Shown here piece after piece: positions 39,201 through 47,174 of a DNA stretch of 64,000 nt. The DNA comes from JAJRXR01 sp041987545 (GTDB taxonomy: Bacteria; Planctomycetota; Phycisphaerae; Phycisphaerales; UBA1924), in contig JBHIWH010000007.1 in NCBI GenBank assembly GCA_041987545.1, positions 62,001 to 126,000 on the forward strand. The letters are read 5' to 3'. The notes beneath the pieces were generated by a model, which worked only from the letters and a program-made list of their open reading frames with translations, did no database searches and had not been told where the DNA came from. The translations under genes were made by a program, and so were the position numbers. The stretch's first letter is position 1; each line of letters starts with the position of its first letter.

Positions 39201-41814
39201 AGAGCGAATCGAACTCCGCGGCCAGCGTCTCGTCCTGGGTGACGAGCAGGGAGATCGGCGTCGGCTCGTCGTCGTCGTCGTAGATGTCGATCAGGTTCGC
39301 GGACAGGTGCGCCGAGAGCCGGACGGCAAACTCGGGCCCCGCCGCCCCGTAGAAGAGCGTGCTGTACTCGTTGAGCGTGATCTGCCCGCCGGCGGCGGCC
39401 CAGGTGTTGTCCGCCCGGGCCGCGTCGGCCAGCGCGTCGATGTACAGCCCGAGCACCTCGCCCGTGCCCGTCCCGCCGCCGCTGAGCCCGTCGAGGAACT
39501 CGTGCGTCAGCTCCGGGACCTCGCCCGAGGACAGGCTCGCCACGTCGGCCGTCGCCAGACGGCTGGCGAGCAGCGGCGAGTGCTTCGAGAACGTCGTGAT
39601 CTGGCGACGCACGCTCGAGGCCAGCAGCGCCATCGACTCCGGGTCCACCTGGCCCGTGGGCTGCGAGCCGCGCAGGCGGTCCCGGTCCCGGTTCAGGGTG
39701 TCGTGGCGCCCGCGGTCCAGCTCGGTCGGGCGCCCGGAGAGCAGCGGGCTGTGCCGCAGCGAGGACTCGGCCACGATCCCGGTCGCCGAGTTGTCGTACC
39801 GGTTCCCGACCGTCTGCTCCAGGCGCGAGAACACCTGGTCGTCGTTGATGCCCCAGAACGTGAGCAGCTCGGCCAGATCGCCCGCGCCGAAGTACCCCGC
39901 GCCCAGGCCCGCGACGCCCGCGGACATCGGGTCCGTCGGGTCCAGCGACCCGATCCGGTCGTAGTAGAACAGCCGACGCAGCGCCGCCTGGGTGTCCTGG
40001 GCCGTGGACGTCCCGGGCCACGCGTCCGGGTCGCCGTACCACGTCGAGGTGTCGGTCAGGGACGTGTCCCGCCCGCCGCCCGAGGCCGTCTCGCCCAGCG
40101 TCCCCTCGCCGAGGATCGCCAGCGTCAGCGCATCGGACCCGTACCGCCCGATCAGCAGGGCGGTCATGTCGTCGTAGAGCGTCGGGTCGCCCTGGTTGAT
40201 GATCGTCCAGTAGTTCGAGTAGTCGGCGTAGGGGTCGCCCGGGTCCCGCCCGAGCCGCGTCGGGCGCCCGTCGCGCTTGTACGCCGTCGGCCCGAGATTC
40301 CGCCGTCCGTTGATGACCCAGTCGCGGGAGTCACGCGACGAGTCGGCCATTGAGAGGATCCGGCGCAGGTCGATGTCCGCCGGCGTGGAGCCGGCCCAGG
40401 CCAGGCTCGTCGGGGGCAGCAGCCCGTCCGTCGCCGTGTTCACGTTCACCAGCGCCGACAGGTCCACGATCCGGGCCGCGGCAAACAAGCGGTACCCGTC
40501 CACCGCCGCCAGGTTCCGGAAGATCAGGTTCCCCAGGTTCCGCGTGTCCGACGAGTCGGTCAGCTCGAACCAGCGCGCGTCGGCCAGGCCGTCGCCGTCC
40601 GTGTCCGCGTACTGGTACGCCGGGTAGTCACGGCTCGACCAGTCCGCCAGCACGTTGTTGCGGTCGTTGAAGATGAACTGCTGGTTCATCGGCAGGAGCA
40701 TGAACCGCTGGTTCGAGCTCCACAGCGCCGGCACGTTCTCCGGCTGGCCAAAGGTCGCCACGTTCCACGGCTCGGGCTGGTCGTACCCCGGGACCCAGAA
40801 CCCCTCGGTCCGGACGTCCATCGCCCGCAACGGCTGCTGCACGTTGCCCGTGCTCCGGATCAGCGAGAGGTTGTCGCTCATCCGCTCGCTGCCGGCCGTC
40901 GGCAGCCCGCCCTGGGTGAACCCCGGCTTGGCGCCGTACCCGCCCGCCTCCGGGCGCAGGTTCCACAGGTTCACGAACAGCCCGTCGGGCGAGATGTTCG
41001 TGATGTGCGCCCAGTCGCGGTCGTCCTGGTAGAACAGCTGCGACTGGAGCACCGCGTCCCCGTTGGCGAAGCTCTCGCTGTACAGCCGGTTTGCGAGGAT
41101 CGGGCTGCCCAGGTACGTCGGCTCCGTGGACGCCAGCCACGGGTCCGACGGCGCCCGCGTGTCGCGGGCCAGGTTCTGCAGCTGCGTGCCCACGTCCGAG
41201 CCGGGCGGCGACCAGATCCCCAGGTTCGTCTGCGCGTCGTAGTGCGTCCCGACCGCGTTGAACTTCAACAGCTCCTGCGGCGGGCCGAACGACGGGCTCA
41301 GGAACGGCAGGCTCCGCACGCTGAAGTCCGTGTACGGCAGGTCGATGTTCTCGCGGACCAGCGACTGCTTGGCCTTGGCCATGCCCTGGTTGGTGCCGCC
41401 CGGGCCGCCCCCGCTCCCGCCGAGCGACCCGCCCACCGGCCCGCCCTCGCCCTCGACGCCGATCTCGGTCTGAGCCATCGTCGCGGTGCGGTCGTCGCCG
41501 ATGACGGCGGTGATGTGGTCGGCGAAGATGAGCGGGAACTCGCTCACGCTCCGGTTGATCGCCAGGGCCGTGGAGGTCCGCCGATCGCCCTGCCCGACGG
41601 TGACGTACACCGCCGCGAAGATGGAGATGAGCGCGAGCGCCCCGAGGACGAGGATCAGCGCCGAGCCCCGCCTGCCGAAGCGGGAGGCGACGCCCCCGCA
41701 GGCCTCGGCCAGGGCCGTCGTGCGCGACCGCCTGGGCCGCCGCAGCCACCTGACGGCGCCGCCGATGATCGTCTGGCTGTCGCTCTGCTCGTGCCGCGTC
41801 GTGTCCGGACGCAT
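36238..41814 (-). CDS. Giant GspK/PilX-like protein (1858 residues)
   Basis: The N-terminus has a basic leader and one transmembrane helix at about 51-73 (SALILVLGALALISIFAA) after an R-R-G, lacking the +5 glutamate. This matches GspK/PilX-type minor pseudopilins, which are normally about 300-350 residues. The remaining 1780 residues are hydrophilic, rich in Asp, Gly, Asn, Tyr and Trp, with few cysteines, and look extracellular. I recognise no catalytic motif and no clean tandem repeat. The start ATG at 41814 has GGAAGGAG eight bases upstream. It is the last gene of locus 2, 73 bases after the GspJ-like gene. It could cap the pseudopilus, or be a fibre-tip protein exposed outside the cell. 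Confidence 0.75.
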   Translation of the reverse strand: MRPDTTRHEQSDSQTIIGGAVRWLRRPRRSRTTALAEACGGVASRFGRRGSALILVLGALALISIFAAVYVTVGQGDRRTSTALAINRSVSEFPLIFADHITAVIGDDRTATMAQTEIGVEGEGGPVGGSLGGSGGGPGGTNQGMAKAKQSLVRENIDLPYTDFSVRSLPFLSPSFGPPQELLKFNAVGTHYDAQTNLGIWSPPGSDVGTQLQNLARDTRAPSDPWLASTEPTYLGSPILANRLYSESFANGDAVLQSQLFYQDDRDWAHITNISPDGLFVNLWNLRPEAGGYGAKPGFTQGGLPTAGSERMSDNLSLIRSTGNVQQPLRAMDVRTEGFWVPGYDQPEPWNVATFGQPENVPALWSSNQRFMLLPMNQQFIFNDRNNVLADWSSRDYPAYQYADTDGDGLADARWFELTDSSDTRNLGNLIFRNLAAVDGYRLFAAARIVDLSALVNVNTATDGLLPPTSLAWAGSTPADIDLRRILSMADSSRDSRDWVINGRRNLGPTAYKRDGRPTRLGRDPGDPYADYSNYWTIINQGDPTLYDDMTALLIGRYGSDALTLAILGEGTLGETASGGGRDTSLTDTSTWYGDPDAWPGTSTAQDTQAALRRLFYYDRIGSLDPTDPMSAGVAGLGAGYFGAGDLAELLTFWGINDDQVFSRLEQTVGNRYDNSATGIVAESSLRHSPLLSGRPTELDRGRHDTLNRDRDRLRGSQPTGQVDPESMALLASSVRRQITTFSKHSPLLASRLATADVASLSSGEVPELTHEFLDGLSGGGTGTGEVLGLYIDALADAARADNTWAAAGGQITLNEYSTLFYGAAGPEFAVRLSAHLSANLIDIYDDDDEPTPISLLVTQDETLAAEFDSLSMGGGAGNPSATAFPWDPSSIIDLDDLQGQQYAGADNQATTEAYTVYGVEAYPVLTEVSALVVMTDASMDAGGDNESSGGRPWVPIGGPEPSEITIAVDDWDGDADGGTFGPDGAWYDSASNTGNPDLAFVGFSFQLTNPFDQSINLGSESKGDGVPLDDDEYLYYLEFNGRYFKVGDWDETDYNNVVLGPGESKTFYVLANPTLQQIADRWTDLVDAYTSGAMVDVDDVQDWLDSQYGVDQGGGDVVEPGRALKFNPRSGRVVLQNAYENILLAGGASQTLFNRPATNRTIRLWRRMEVPGATTANNTPEHDLLVDRLQQPAGPGGQANVNQTLLPVPRSLDEDEVKDTIAGPESLGGNIAGPSDNSGWTYAFYGSIRRGDHPGTATGRNGVLPAWMIDLNGANAIAETVPFQNSLLPSGGEQNPGRLKDTHFGDFSRRYAHDSFADFLELADPDKPIVATIGHHPYIKSTIADSDVSGLFATKTISPLDGDTFYEPAMAPGTIALYPELGPGERDAIEKNQNVPFGAGTNFMADVPLVRATDLLLVPAIGWFEAPDVANPANFDDDQWVTFGEALAYAMHLVPANTGDPVLRHLVRDIGGTERRYALDGINIRVDDFVPFYNANLDQDRLFEPDQGDTRVGSGVPMAIDLLSKFRGMGPESKSEALTAGVPGMLNLNTVARGVLPAAPLLTPSLEFNTAGDPEWWGSNPAMGSFGSGLPDAVADAALSRAPDVAAHLISYRDRLAGEYRRWSYDYAAIPGGIGGAPFGYRMLDQTGLAARPPAEAAQIMLRNYGYVGASPMAGDVEQSRSLLTGIGGLRERPGFTSSGEAAAAVISTSYFEDVLGDTSLMEYDLVKQNQPTYLGIDEDTGNTPLNTGVNTGGAEGLVTLETQLYDSGSAGDDIPNDYEERLAVLSGLLNTTTTRSDTFAVWFVVHGYRESDVKNLRPDDPLTPSYARRFLMVVDRSNVTTLGQKPRVVLFQEVPN

Positions 41815-41852
41815 TCTGCAAACTCCTTCCCGCGCCCCGCGCGGGGTTGTGT

Positions 41853-41873
41853 CGGGCGCGTCGCGCGCGCCCG
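41853..41873 (-). other. 8-bp hairpin between the GspJ-like and giant GspK-like genes
   Basis: CGGGCGCG (41853-41860) and CGCGCCCG (41866-41873) form a perfect stem around a five-base loop, and a 12-base palindrome (41835-41846) lies beside it. There is no T-run. It could partly attenuate transcription into the very long downstream gene or stabilise the upstream mRNA end. Confidence 0.35.
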
Positions 41874-41887
41874 CCCACGAGGTCCGC

Positions 41888-43639
41888 CTACTCCAGGCCC
41901 CCGCCGGGGATCTCGACGACGAACTGCGTCGTCGCCTCGATCCGCGGGTCGTTGGGGTCGGCGAAGCTGATCGTGATCCGCACGAGCCTGGGCCAGGGCC
42001 AGGCCTGGTCGTCGTCGGTGTGGCTCGCGCTCGATGTGTTCGTGTTCGTCCCCGGGTCGTAGTACCCGAAGACCGCCTCGGCGGTGTTCTGGTTGACCGA
42101 CGGATTGCCGAACCCGCCCCCGCCGCCCGCAGCACGCCCGAGCACCAGCTGCGAGATCCGGTTGACCTCCTGCTGATCCGGGATCAGGCCGCCGTTGGCG
42201 AACTGCACGCGGCTGAAGTCGTCGGCCACGTTCAGGTCCGCCGCGTTCACCACGCCGTCCCCGTTCGTGTCCTCCTCGGCCCGATCGAGGCCGAACCACT
42301 GGATCTGCCCGAACCGCGGGTCGGTCGTGTCGGTGTACGTCGTGCCGAAGGACCACTCGACGATGAACTCGGTGCAGCGCGGGATGAACGCGCTGGCGGT
42401 CAGCATCTCCTGGTCCGCCTCGCGGTAGGCCCGCACCCGGTCGGCCGTCACGCCCGAGCCCAGGATCAGGCTCTCCGGGATCCCGAGCAGGGGCGGCGTC
42501 GGCTCGTACCGCATCCGGTACCGCGTGTTGCCGGGCGGGCCGATCTCGTGGGGCATCGCGTCGAGCATCCACAGCCGGGCGTTCTGCCGCGTCGCGACCT
42601 CGGTCGCGTCGAACGCGCCCGTGCTCGTGAAGTAGTCGTCGCCGGCCGTCACCGGGGGCACGCCGACCGCCGTCACCACCGAGCGGATGTCCGCCAGCGT
42701 CTCGGTGCTCACGTCCACGAGGCCCGACGAGTACCGGGGCCAGACCGCGTGATCGCCCTGGCGGACCGTCGCGTTCGGACGCATCAGCGGGTAGGCGACC
42801 GTGGGTCGGGAGAACCCGCCGCCGCCGCCGGTCGAGGGAACCCCGCCGAGCTCGAACACGTCGTCGATCTTGGTGCGGAAGACGCTCTGGGCCGCGGGCT
42901 GCAGGGCGACCTGCCACGCGTGGTCCTTGAGGCGCCGGCGCTCGCTGAACCCGTTGGGGTCCAGGTCGAAGACCGGGTCGCGGGGCACGCGGGACTCGCC
43001 CGCCGCGGGCGCGACGAGCACCGTCTGGTGCCGCAGCAGCGTCCAGTCCGACGCGTACCGGTTTGGGTTCTCGACGCCCGCGGTCGCCGAGGGCCAGCCC
43101 AGGCGGGCGTCGGCGATCGTGTTCCGGTCGCCGGGCCAGGGGTACAGATAGGACGGCGCCTGGGTCGTGACCAGATCCTCCGGGCGCCGCTGGCCGTGCC
43201 CGTAGTAGATCCGCGCCTCGTTGCCGACGGCCGTGTACCCGGGCGCCAGCGGCCGCCGCGCGCTCACGAAGTCGCCCCGGGCGAAGAACATGATCTCGTC
43301 GGTGCGGCGGACCCGCTGCTCGTCCTCGGCCTCGCCCGGGTACAGCGGGACCGCGTTCCCGTTGACCGCCTTCTCGTGCCGGATCACCAGGAACCCGTCC
43401 CGCGTGATCCGGGCGAAGTCCTCGCGGATCACCGTCTCGACCAGGGCCGCGTACCGGTTGATCGCGCTGATCCGCTGGCCCGCGGCGACCGTGTCGCCCA
43501 CGGAGGCGAAGATCGCCGCCATCCCCGCGGCCACCAGCGCCACGATCGCGACGACGACCAGCATCTCCATCAGCGTGAAGGCCGCGACCGCCACGCGGAA
43601 CGCCAGCCGAGCACGGTTGCGCACGCGACGCGTCGTCAT
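41888..43639 (-). CDS. GspJ-like pseudopilin with extended C-terminus
   Basis: This 583-residue protein has a prepilin signal with Ala at -1 (A20 before FTLME, E25 at +5) and a hydrophobic helix to about 45, then a GspJ-like head with a long insertion-rich C-terminus. A Ca-loop-like segment DTNGDGVVNAADL lies near residue 475, followed by a Gly-rich stretch near 510. The start overlaps the upstream stop (ATGA). Ala instead of Gly before the cleavage point is unusual and may slow processing. The extra length matches the trend in this locus. Confidence 0.78.
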   Translation of the reverse strand: MTTRRVRNRARLAFRVAVAAFTLMEMLVVVAIVALVAAGMAAIFASVGDTVAAGQRISAINRYAALVETVIREDFARITRDGFLVIRHEKAVNGNAVPLYPGEAEDEQRVRRTDEIMFFARGDFVSARRPLAPGYTAVGNEARIYYGHGQRRPEDLVTTQAPSYLYPWPGDRNTIADARLGWPSATAGVENPNRYASDWTLLRHQTVLVAPAAGESRVPRDPVFDLDPNGFSERRRLKDHAWQVALQPAAQSVFRTKIDDVFELGGVPSTGGGGGFSRPTVAYPLMRPNATVRQGDHAVWPRYSSGLVDVSTETLADIRSVVTAVGVPPVTAGDDYFTSTGAFDATEVATRQNARLWMLDAMPHEIGPPGNTRYRMRYEPTPPLLGIPESLILGSGVTADRVRAYREADQEMLTASAFIPRCTEFIVEWSFGTTYTDTTDPRFGQIQWFGLDRAEEDTNGDGVVNAADLNVADDFSRVQFANGGLIPDQQEVNRISQLVLGRAAGGGGGFGNPSVNQNTAEAVFGYYDPGTNTNTSSASHTDDDQAWPWPRLVRITISFADPNDPRIEATTQFVVEIPGGGLE

Positions 43640-44838
43640 TGCTGCACCCTCACGATCTCCACCGAGATGGGGATCTGCGGCGTGAACACCACCTGCTGCG
43701 CCCGCGACGGATCGACGGTGTTGGCCGCCTGCATGTTCCCGCCGTCGGCGAACCCGCCCTGGGCCTGCGACCGCGAGTACGGCGGCGAGACGACGAGCCA
43801 CGGGCCGCCGCCCGTCTCCTCGTCAAACTCGACGACCGTGCGGACCGTGCCCAGGTTGTCCACCAGCTGCTGGCCGATCTGGCCGGCAAGCTCGCGCATG
43901 ACGTCTTGGGCCGGGTATCCGATGGGCGCAACTTCCGGCGTGACGAGCCTGATCCGCTCGAACAGCTCATCCCCGTCGTTGTCGAGGAACCCATTGTCAT
44001 TGAGCCCCGGGATCGTCGCCGACAGCGGCACCGCGTAGAACGCATCCGGCGCGTCGCCCGCGACCGGGCGCCCGTTCTCGTCCACGGCGACCGGGAAGGC
44101 CGACGAGGGGATGTTGTTCACGAACGAGCCGTCGGTCAGCAGCTGCGACAGCGACTTGCCGTCCGTCGTGCGGATCCGCGGATCCACGCGGCGGACGAAG
44201 ATCACCGCCTGCGTCCGCCGCGAGCCAGGCTCCAGACGCAGCACCACGTCCCACACGTACTTCGGGTCCGAGCCCGAGAAGGGCGGGGGCGAGAGGCGCG
44301 ACGCGACCGGGATCTCGGCGTACACGACCTGGCTCCCGGTCTGATCGACCTTGATCCAGACTTCGTCGTTGTGATCCCACCCATTGAACCTGATCACGCC
44401 CTGGTTGCGGTACGCCCCGTAGAACGTGCCCGAGGTATCGGGGCCGTTGGAGTTGGGCGCCTCGCCCAGCCAGTTCCAGTTCGCCTCCCAGAGCGAGGTC
44501 GGAAGGGCCACGCCCGCCGAGGTGGCGCCGACCATGTTCTGGCGGCGCCCGAAGTACCGGTCGCCCGAGAGCATGTCCCACGGCGCAAGACGGGTCCCCG
44601 GGTCCTCGCGCCCGTCGTACCCGCCGGCCCATGCCTCCCCGCCCCGGAGCGTCGCGCCCGCGCTGGCCGCCGCCGCGGCGCCCTGCACCGAGTCCACCGC
44701 CGCCCGCTGCTCGGAGATCACCGCCGGGAAGACGGCGCCCAGCCCGAGCAGGCCGAGGGCCAGCACCAGGATCGCGATCAGGATCTCGATCAGCGAGAAC
44801 CCGCCCCGCGTCGTCGCCGTCGTGCGTGAGCGTGTCAT
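43636..44838 (-). CDS. GspI-like pseudopilin, extended
   Basis: This 400-residue protein has a canonical class III signal: G13 cleaved before FSLIE with E18 at +5, and a hydrophobic helix to about 36 including the LALGLLGLGAVFP stretch typical of GspI/PilV proteins. The head is about twice the usual size and contains an Asp/Asn-rich turn DNGFLDNDGDELFE near 294-307. Overlaps of ATGA type connect it to both neighbours, so the four pseudopilins of locus 2 are coupled. Confidence 0.8.
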   Translation of the reverse strand: MTRSRTTATTRGGFSLIEILIAILVLALGLLGLGAVFPAVISEQRAAVDSVQGAAAAASAGATLRGGEAWAGGYDGREDPGTRLAPWDMLSGDRYFGRRQNMVGATSAGVALPTSLWEANWNWLGEAPNSNGPDTSGTFYGAYRNQGVIRFNGWDHNDEVWIKVDQTGSQVVYAEIPVASRLSPPPFSGSDPKYVWDVVLRLEPGSRRTQAVIFVRRVDPRIRTTDGKSLSQLLTDGSFVNNIPSSAFPVAVDENGRPVAGDAPDAFYAVPLSATIPGLNDNGFLDNDGDELFERIRLVTPEVAPIGYPAQDVMRELAGQIGQQLVDNLGTVRTVVEFDEETGGGPWLVVSPPYSRSQAQGGFADGGNMQAANTVDPSRAQQVVFTPQIPISVEIVRVQQ

Positions 44839-46037
44839 CGCACCACCTCCGTCAGGTCGCCCGAGTACCCGTGCAGCAGGAACAGCCGCGAGTCGGGCGT
44901 GTCCTCCTCGTCGATCACGCCGTCCTCGTTCGTGTCGCCGTTGATCCAGCTGTTGATCCCCTCGCGGATCTGCTCGATGTTCCGGTTGGGGAACAGCGCC
45001 TCGTCGAAGGCGATCCGCCGGTTGGCCGAGTACGGCTCGTAGATCGTGCCCGTGTCCTCGTTGATCCGCCCGCCCAGGCCCCGGGCCAGGCGACGCTCGT
45101 CGTACAGCGCCAGCCGCTCGACGCTCTTGGTCAGGATCGTGTCGTTGGTCAGGTCGCCCAGCAGCTCGTACAGGTCGCCCTGCTCGCTGGCCGGCAGGCT
45201 CCGGAACCGCGCCAGCGTCCGCGTCGTCCACGAGCCCACGTCCTCGGCCCAGTCCACGCGCTTCCACGCGTCCGGGTCCGTGCGGCTGTCGGCGAACTGG
45301 TCCCGGTCCTCCTCGCTCGGACGCGGATCGACGAACAGCGCCGTCGCGTCCGACCGGCTCAGCGTGCCCGTCCGCCCCGAGAAGCGGAGCATGAACGACT
45401 GCCGAGGCGTCTGCGACGCCGAGCCGAAGTTGCCGAACCCACCGCCGCCGCCGCCGCTGCCCCCGCCCGCGACGTGCTCGTCCAGGTCGTACAGACCCGT
45501 CTCCGGGAAGACCCAGTTGCCCTCGGCCTTCTGCGGCGCGTTCTTGCTGTTCCCGCCGTAGTTCACCGAGTCGTACCAGCTCACGTCGTCGCGCCCCAGG
45601 GGCGGGAGCATCGAGTTGGGCGGGGCGTACCCGCGGACGTTCCAGAACCGGGGCAGCAGCACGCTCTCGGTGAACGCGACCGGCGCGATCACGTCGCGAC
45701 GCACGGTGTTGAGCGCGCTGGGCACCTGGTTCTGGTTCAGCTGCGCCTCGAAGCTGCCTACGACCTCGCCCGCCGTGATCCGCATCCGACCGCCCGCGTC
45801 GTAGCTGAAGACGGCCACGCCGTCGCCGCCCGTCCCCGACGCCAGCGCCACGTCCCGCGCCAGCGACACGCCCGCCCGCATCCCGTTCTCGGCCAGCGCC
45901 CGGTTGGACGAGTAGCTCATCGACCCGATCGCCGGCACCGCCAGCGTCAGCAGCACCAGGATCAGCCCGATCACCACGAGCAGCTCGAGCAGCGTGAAGC
46001 CGCCCCGCGCCCGACGCGTGGAGGTGGTCGTGTTCAC
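44835..46037 (-). CDS. GspH-like pseudopilin, extended
   Basis: This 400-residue protein has the signal G13 before FTLLE with E18 at +5 and a helix to about 35. A SYSSNRALAENGMRAGVSLARDVAL segment then resembles GspH/FimT heads. A run of glycines near 193-206 and a Ca-loop-like NGDTNEDGVIDEED near 365-380 are notable. The start is GTG at 46037, overlapping the stop of the upstream gene (GTGA). The C-terminal 200 residues have no family I recognise. Confidence 0.8.
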   Translation of the reverse strand: MNTTTSTRRARGGFTLLELLVVIGLILVLLTLAVPAIGSMSYSSNRALAENGMRAGVSLARDVALASGTGGDGVAVFSYDAGGRMRITAGEVVGSFEAQLNQNQVPSALNTVRRDVIAPVAFTESVLLPRFWNVRGYAPPNSMLPPLGRDDVSWYDSVNYGGNSKNAPQKAEGNWVFPETGLYDLDEHVAGGGSGGGGGGFGNFGSASQTPRQSFMLRFSGRTGTLSRSDATALFVDPRPSEEDRDQFADSRTDPDAWKRVDWAEDVGSWTTRTLARFRSLPASEQGDLYELLGDLTNDTILTKSVERLALYDERRLARGLGGRINEDTGTIYEPYSANRRIAFDEALFPNRNIEQIREGINSWINGDTNEDGVIDEEDTPDSRLFLLHGYSGDLTEVVR

Positions 46038-47155
46038 TGCCCCACCTCCACGACGTTGTCCTGCCACGCCTCGCGGCGGAGGCCCGCCCGACCCTCGTCC
46101 GTGGTGGGCACGTCCGTCCCCAGCGCCGTCGCGATGACCTCCAGGGGCTCGGTCCCGAACACGCCGTTGGGCCCCGCGCCCACGATCGCGTACCGCGCGC
46201 CGCGCAGCTCCGGGTTCCCGCCCGTCAGGTCCGCCGTCGTCGCCGGGTTGTTCAGCCACTCGGCCCGCAGCTCGGGGTCCGTCAGCGCCGCGGGGATGTT
46301 CAGGTCGCCCGTCGTCATCACCAGCTCGTCGCCCGGCAGGTTTGCGGGGTTGCCGTTCTCCCACCGGTAGTACCGGTACGCCTTGCCCGAGCGGTCCGTG
46401 ATCGCCAGGCGGAAACGGTTCTCCGCGTCCGCAGGGTCCGGGTTCATGCCGTCGTGCTCGTCGGCCTCGCTCGACTCGATGTACGAGTCGGTGATCGTGA
46501 GCGAGGGCGAGCCGCCGTCGATGTACGCGTCGTACCGGTCGCGCCCGCGGCCGACCACCGCGCCCACGCCGCGGAAGCCCCCCGACGCCAGCGGCGCGAG
46601 CATCCCGCCGCCCTCGATCCCGTCCACGTACTCGGGCAGCGCACCCGAGAGGTAGTACGCCAGCGCGAACTTGCTGTACCGCGGGTCCGACCAGGCGTCC
46701 TGGTCCAGGCCGCTGGCGAGCGGCGCCCCGGCAGAGTCCCGCTGACGCAGGAACTCGAGGTCGTCCCGCGCCCCCGCGTCCCACACGCTCACGAGCCAGC
46801 GCTGCACGCCGCCCTGCGTGACCTCGAACACGGGCCCGTCGCCCCCCGCGTTCCGCGTCGCCGTCGGGGCGTCGGCCCCGCCCGAGCCGCCCAGGGGCTC
46901 GCCGTCGTAGACGAGGGGGGGAATGAACGAGTGGTCCGTCTCGAACTGGTCCGTCGCCAGCGAGAGCGAGGAGACCGCCTGGCGGTCGCCCGCGGCCCGG
47001 GCCGCCCGACGCGCCGCCGACAACGCGACGACGACCAGCGAGATCAGCACCGAGATCAGCGCGATCACGACCATCAGCTCGAGGAGCGTGAACGCGCCCC
47101 GCGCCCAGTTCGCCCGCCGGCGCCGCGTCGTGATGAGCCTGTCGTCCGCCCGCAT
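46034..47155 (-). CDS. GspG-like pseudopilin, extended
   Basis: This 373-residue protein has a prepilin signal with Ala at -1 (A21 before FTLLE, E26 at +5) and a hydrophobic helix to about 45. A typical GspG helix (AVSSLSLATDQFETDHSFIPP) follows, with a head far larger than the 100 residues of a standard major pseudopilin. It is placed directly after GspF, where GspG normally sits. GGGAGG lies five bases before the ATG at 47155. Whether it forms the main shaft is uncertain given its size. Confidence 0.75.
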   Translation of the reverse strand: MRADDRLITTRRRRANWARGAFTLLELMVVIALISVLISLVVVALSAARRAARAAGDRQAVSSLSLATDQFETDHSFIPPLVYDGEPLGGSGGADAPTATRNAGGDGPVFEVTQGGVQRWLVSVWDAGARDDLEFLRQRDSAGAPLASGLDQDAWSDPRYSKFALAYYLSGALPEYVDGIEGGGMLAPLASGGFRGVGAVVGRGRDRYDAYIDGGSPSLTITDSYIESSEADEHDGMNPDPADAENRFRLAITDRSGKAYRYYRWENGNPANLPGDELVMTTGDLNIPAALTDPELRAEWLNNPATTADLTGGNPELRGARYAIVGAGPNGVFGTEPLEVIATALGTDVPTTDEGRAGLRREAWQDNVVEVGQ

Positions 47156-47174
47156 CGTCGCCTCCCGGCCTCGC

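Noticed and set aside
36988..40353. A 1121-residue plus-strand open frame
   Set aside because: It is antisense to the giant GspK-like gene, is Arg/Val/Pro/His-rich without motifs, and has no ribosome site. The minus-strand gene has a transmembrane start and good ribosome site.
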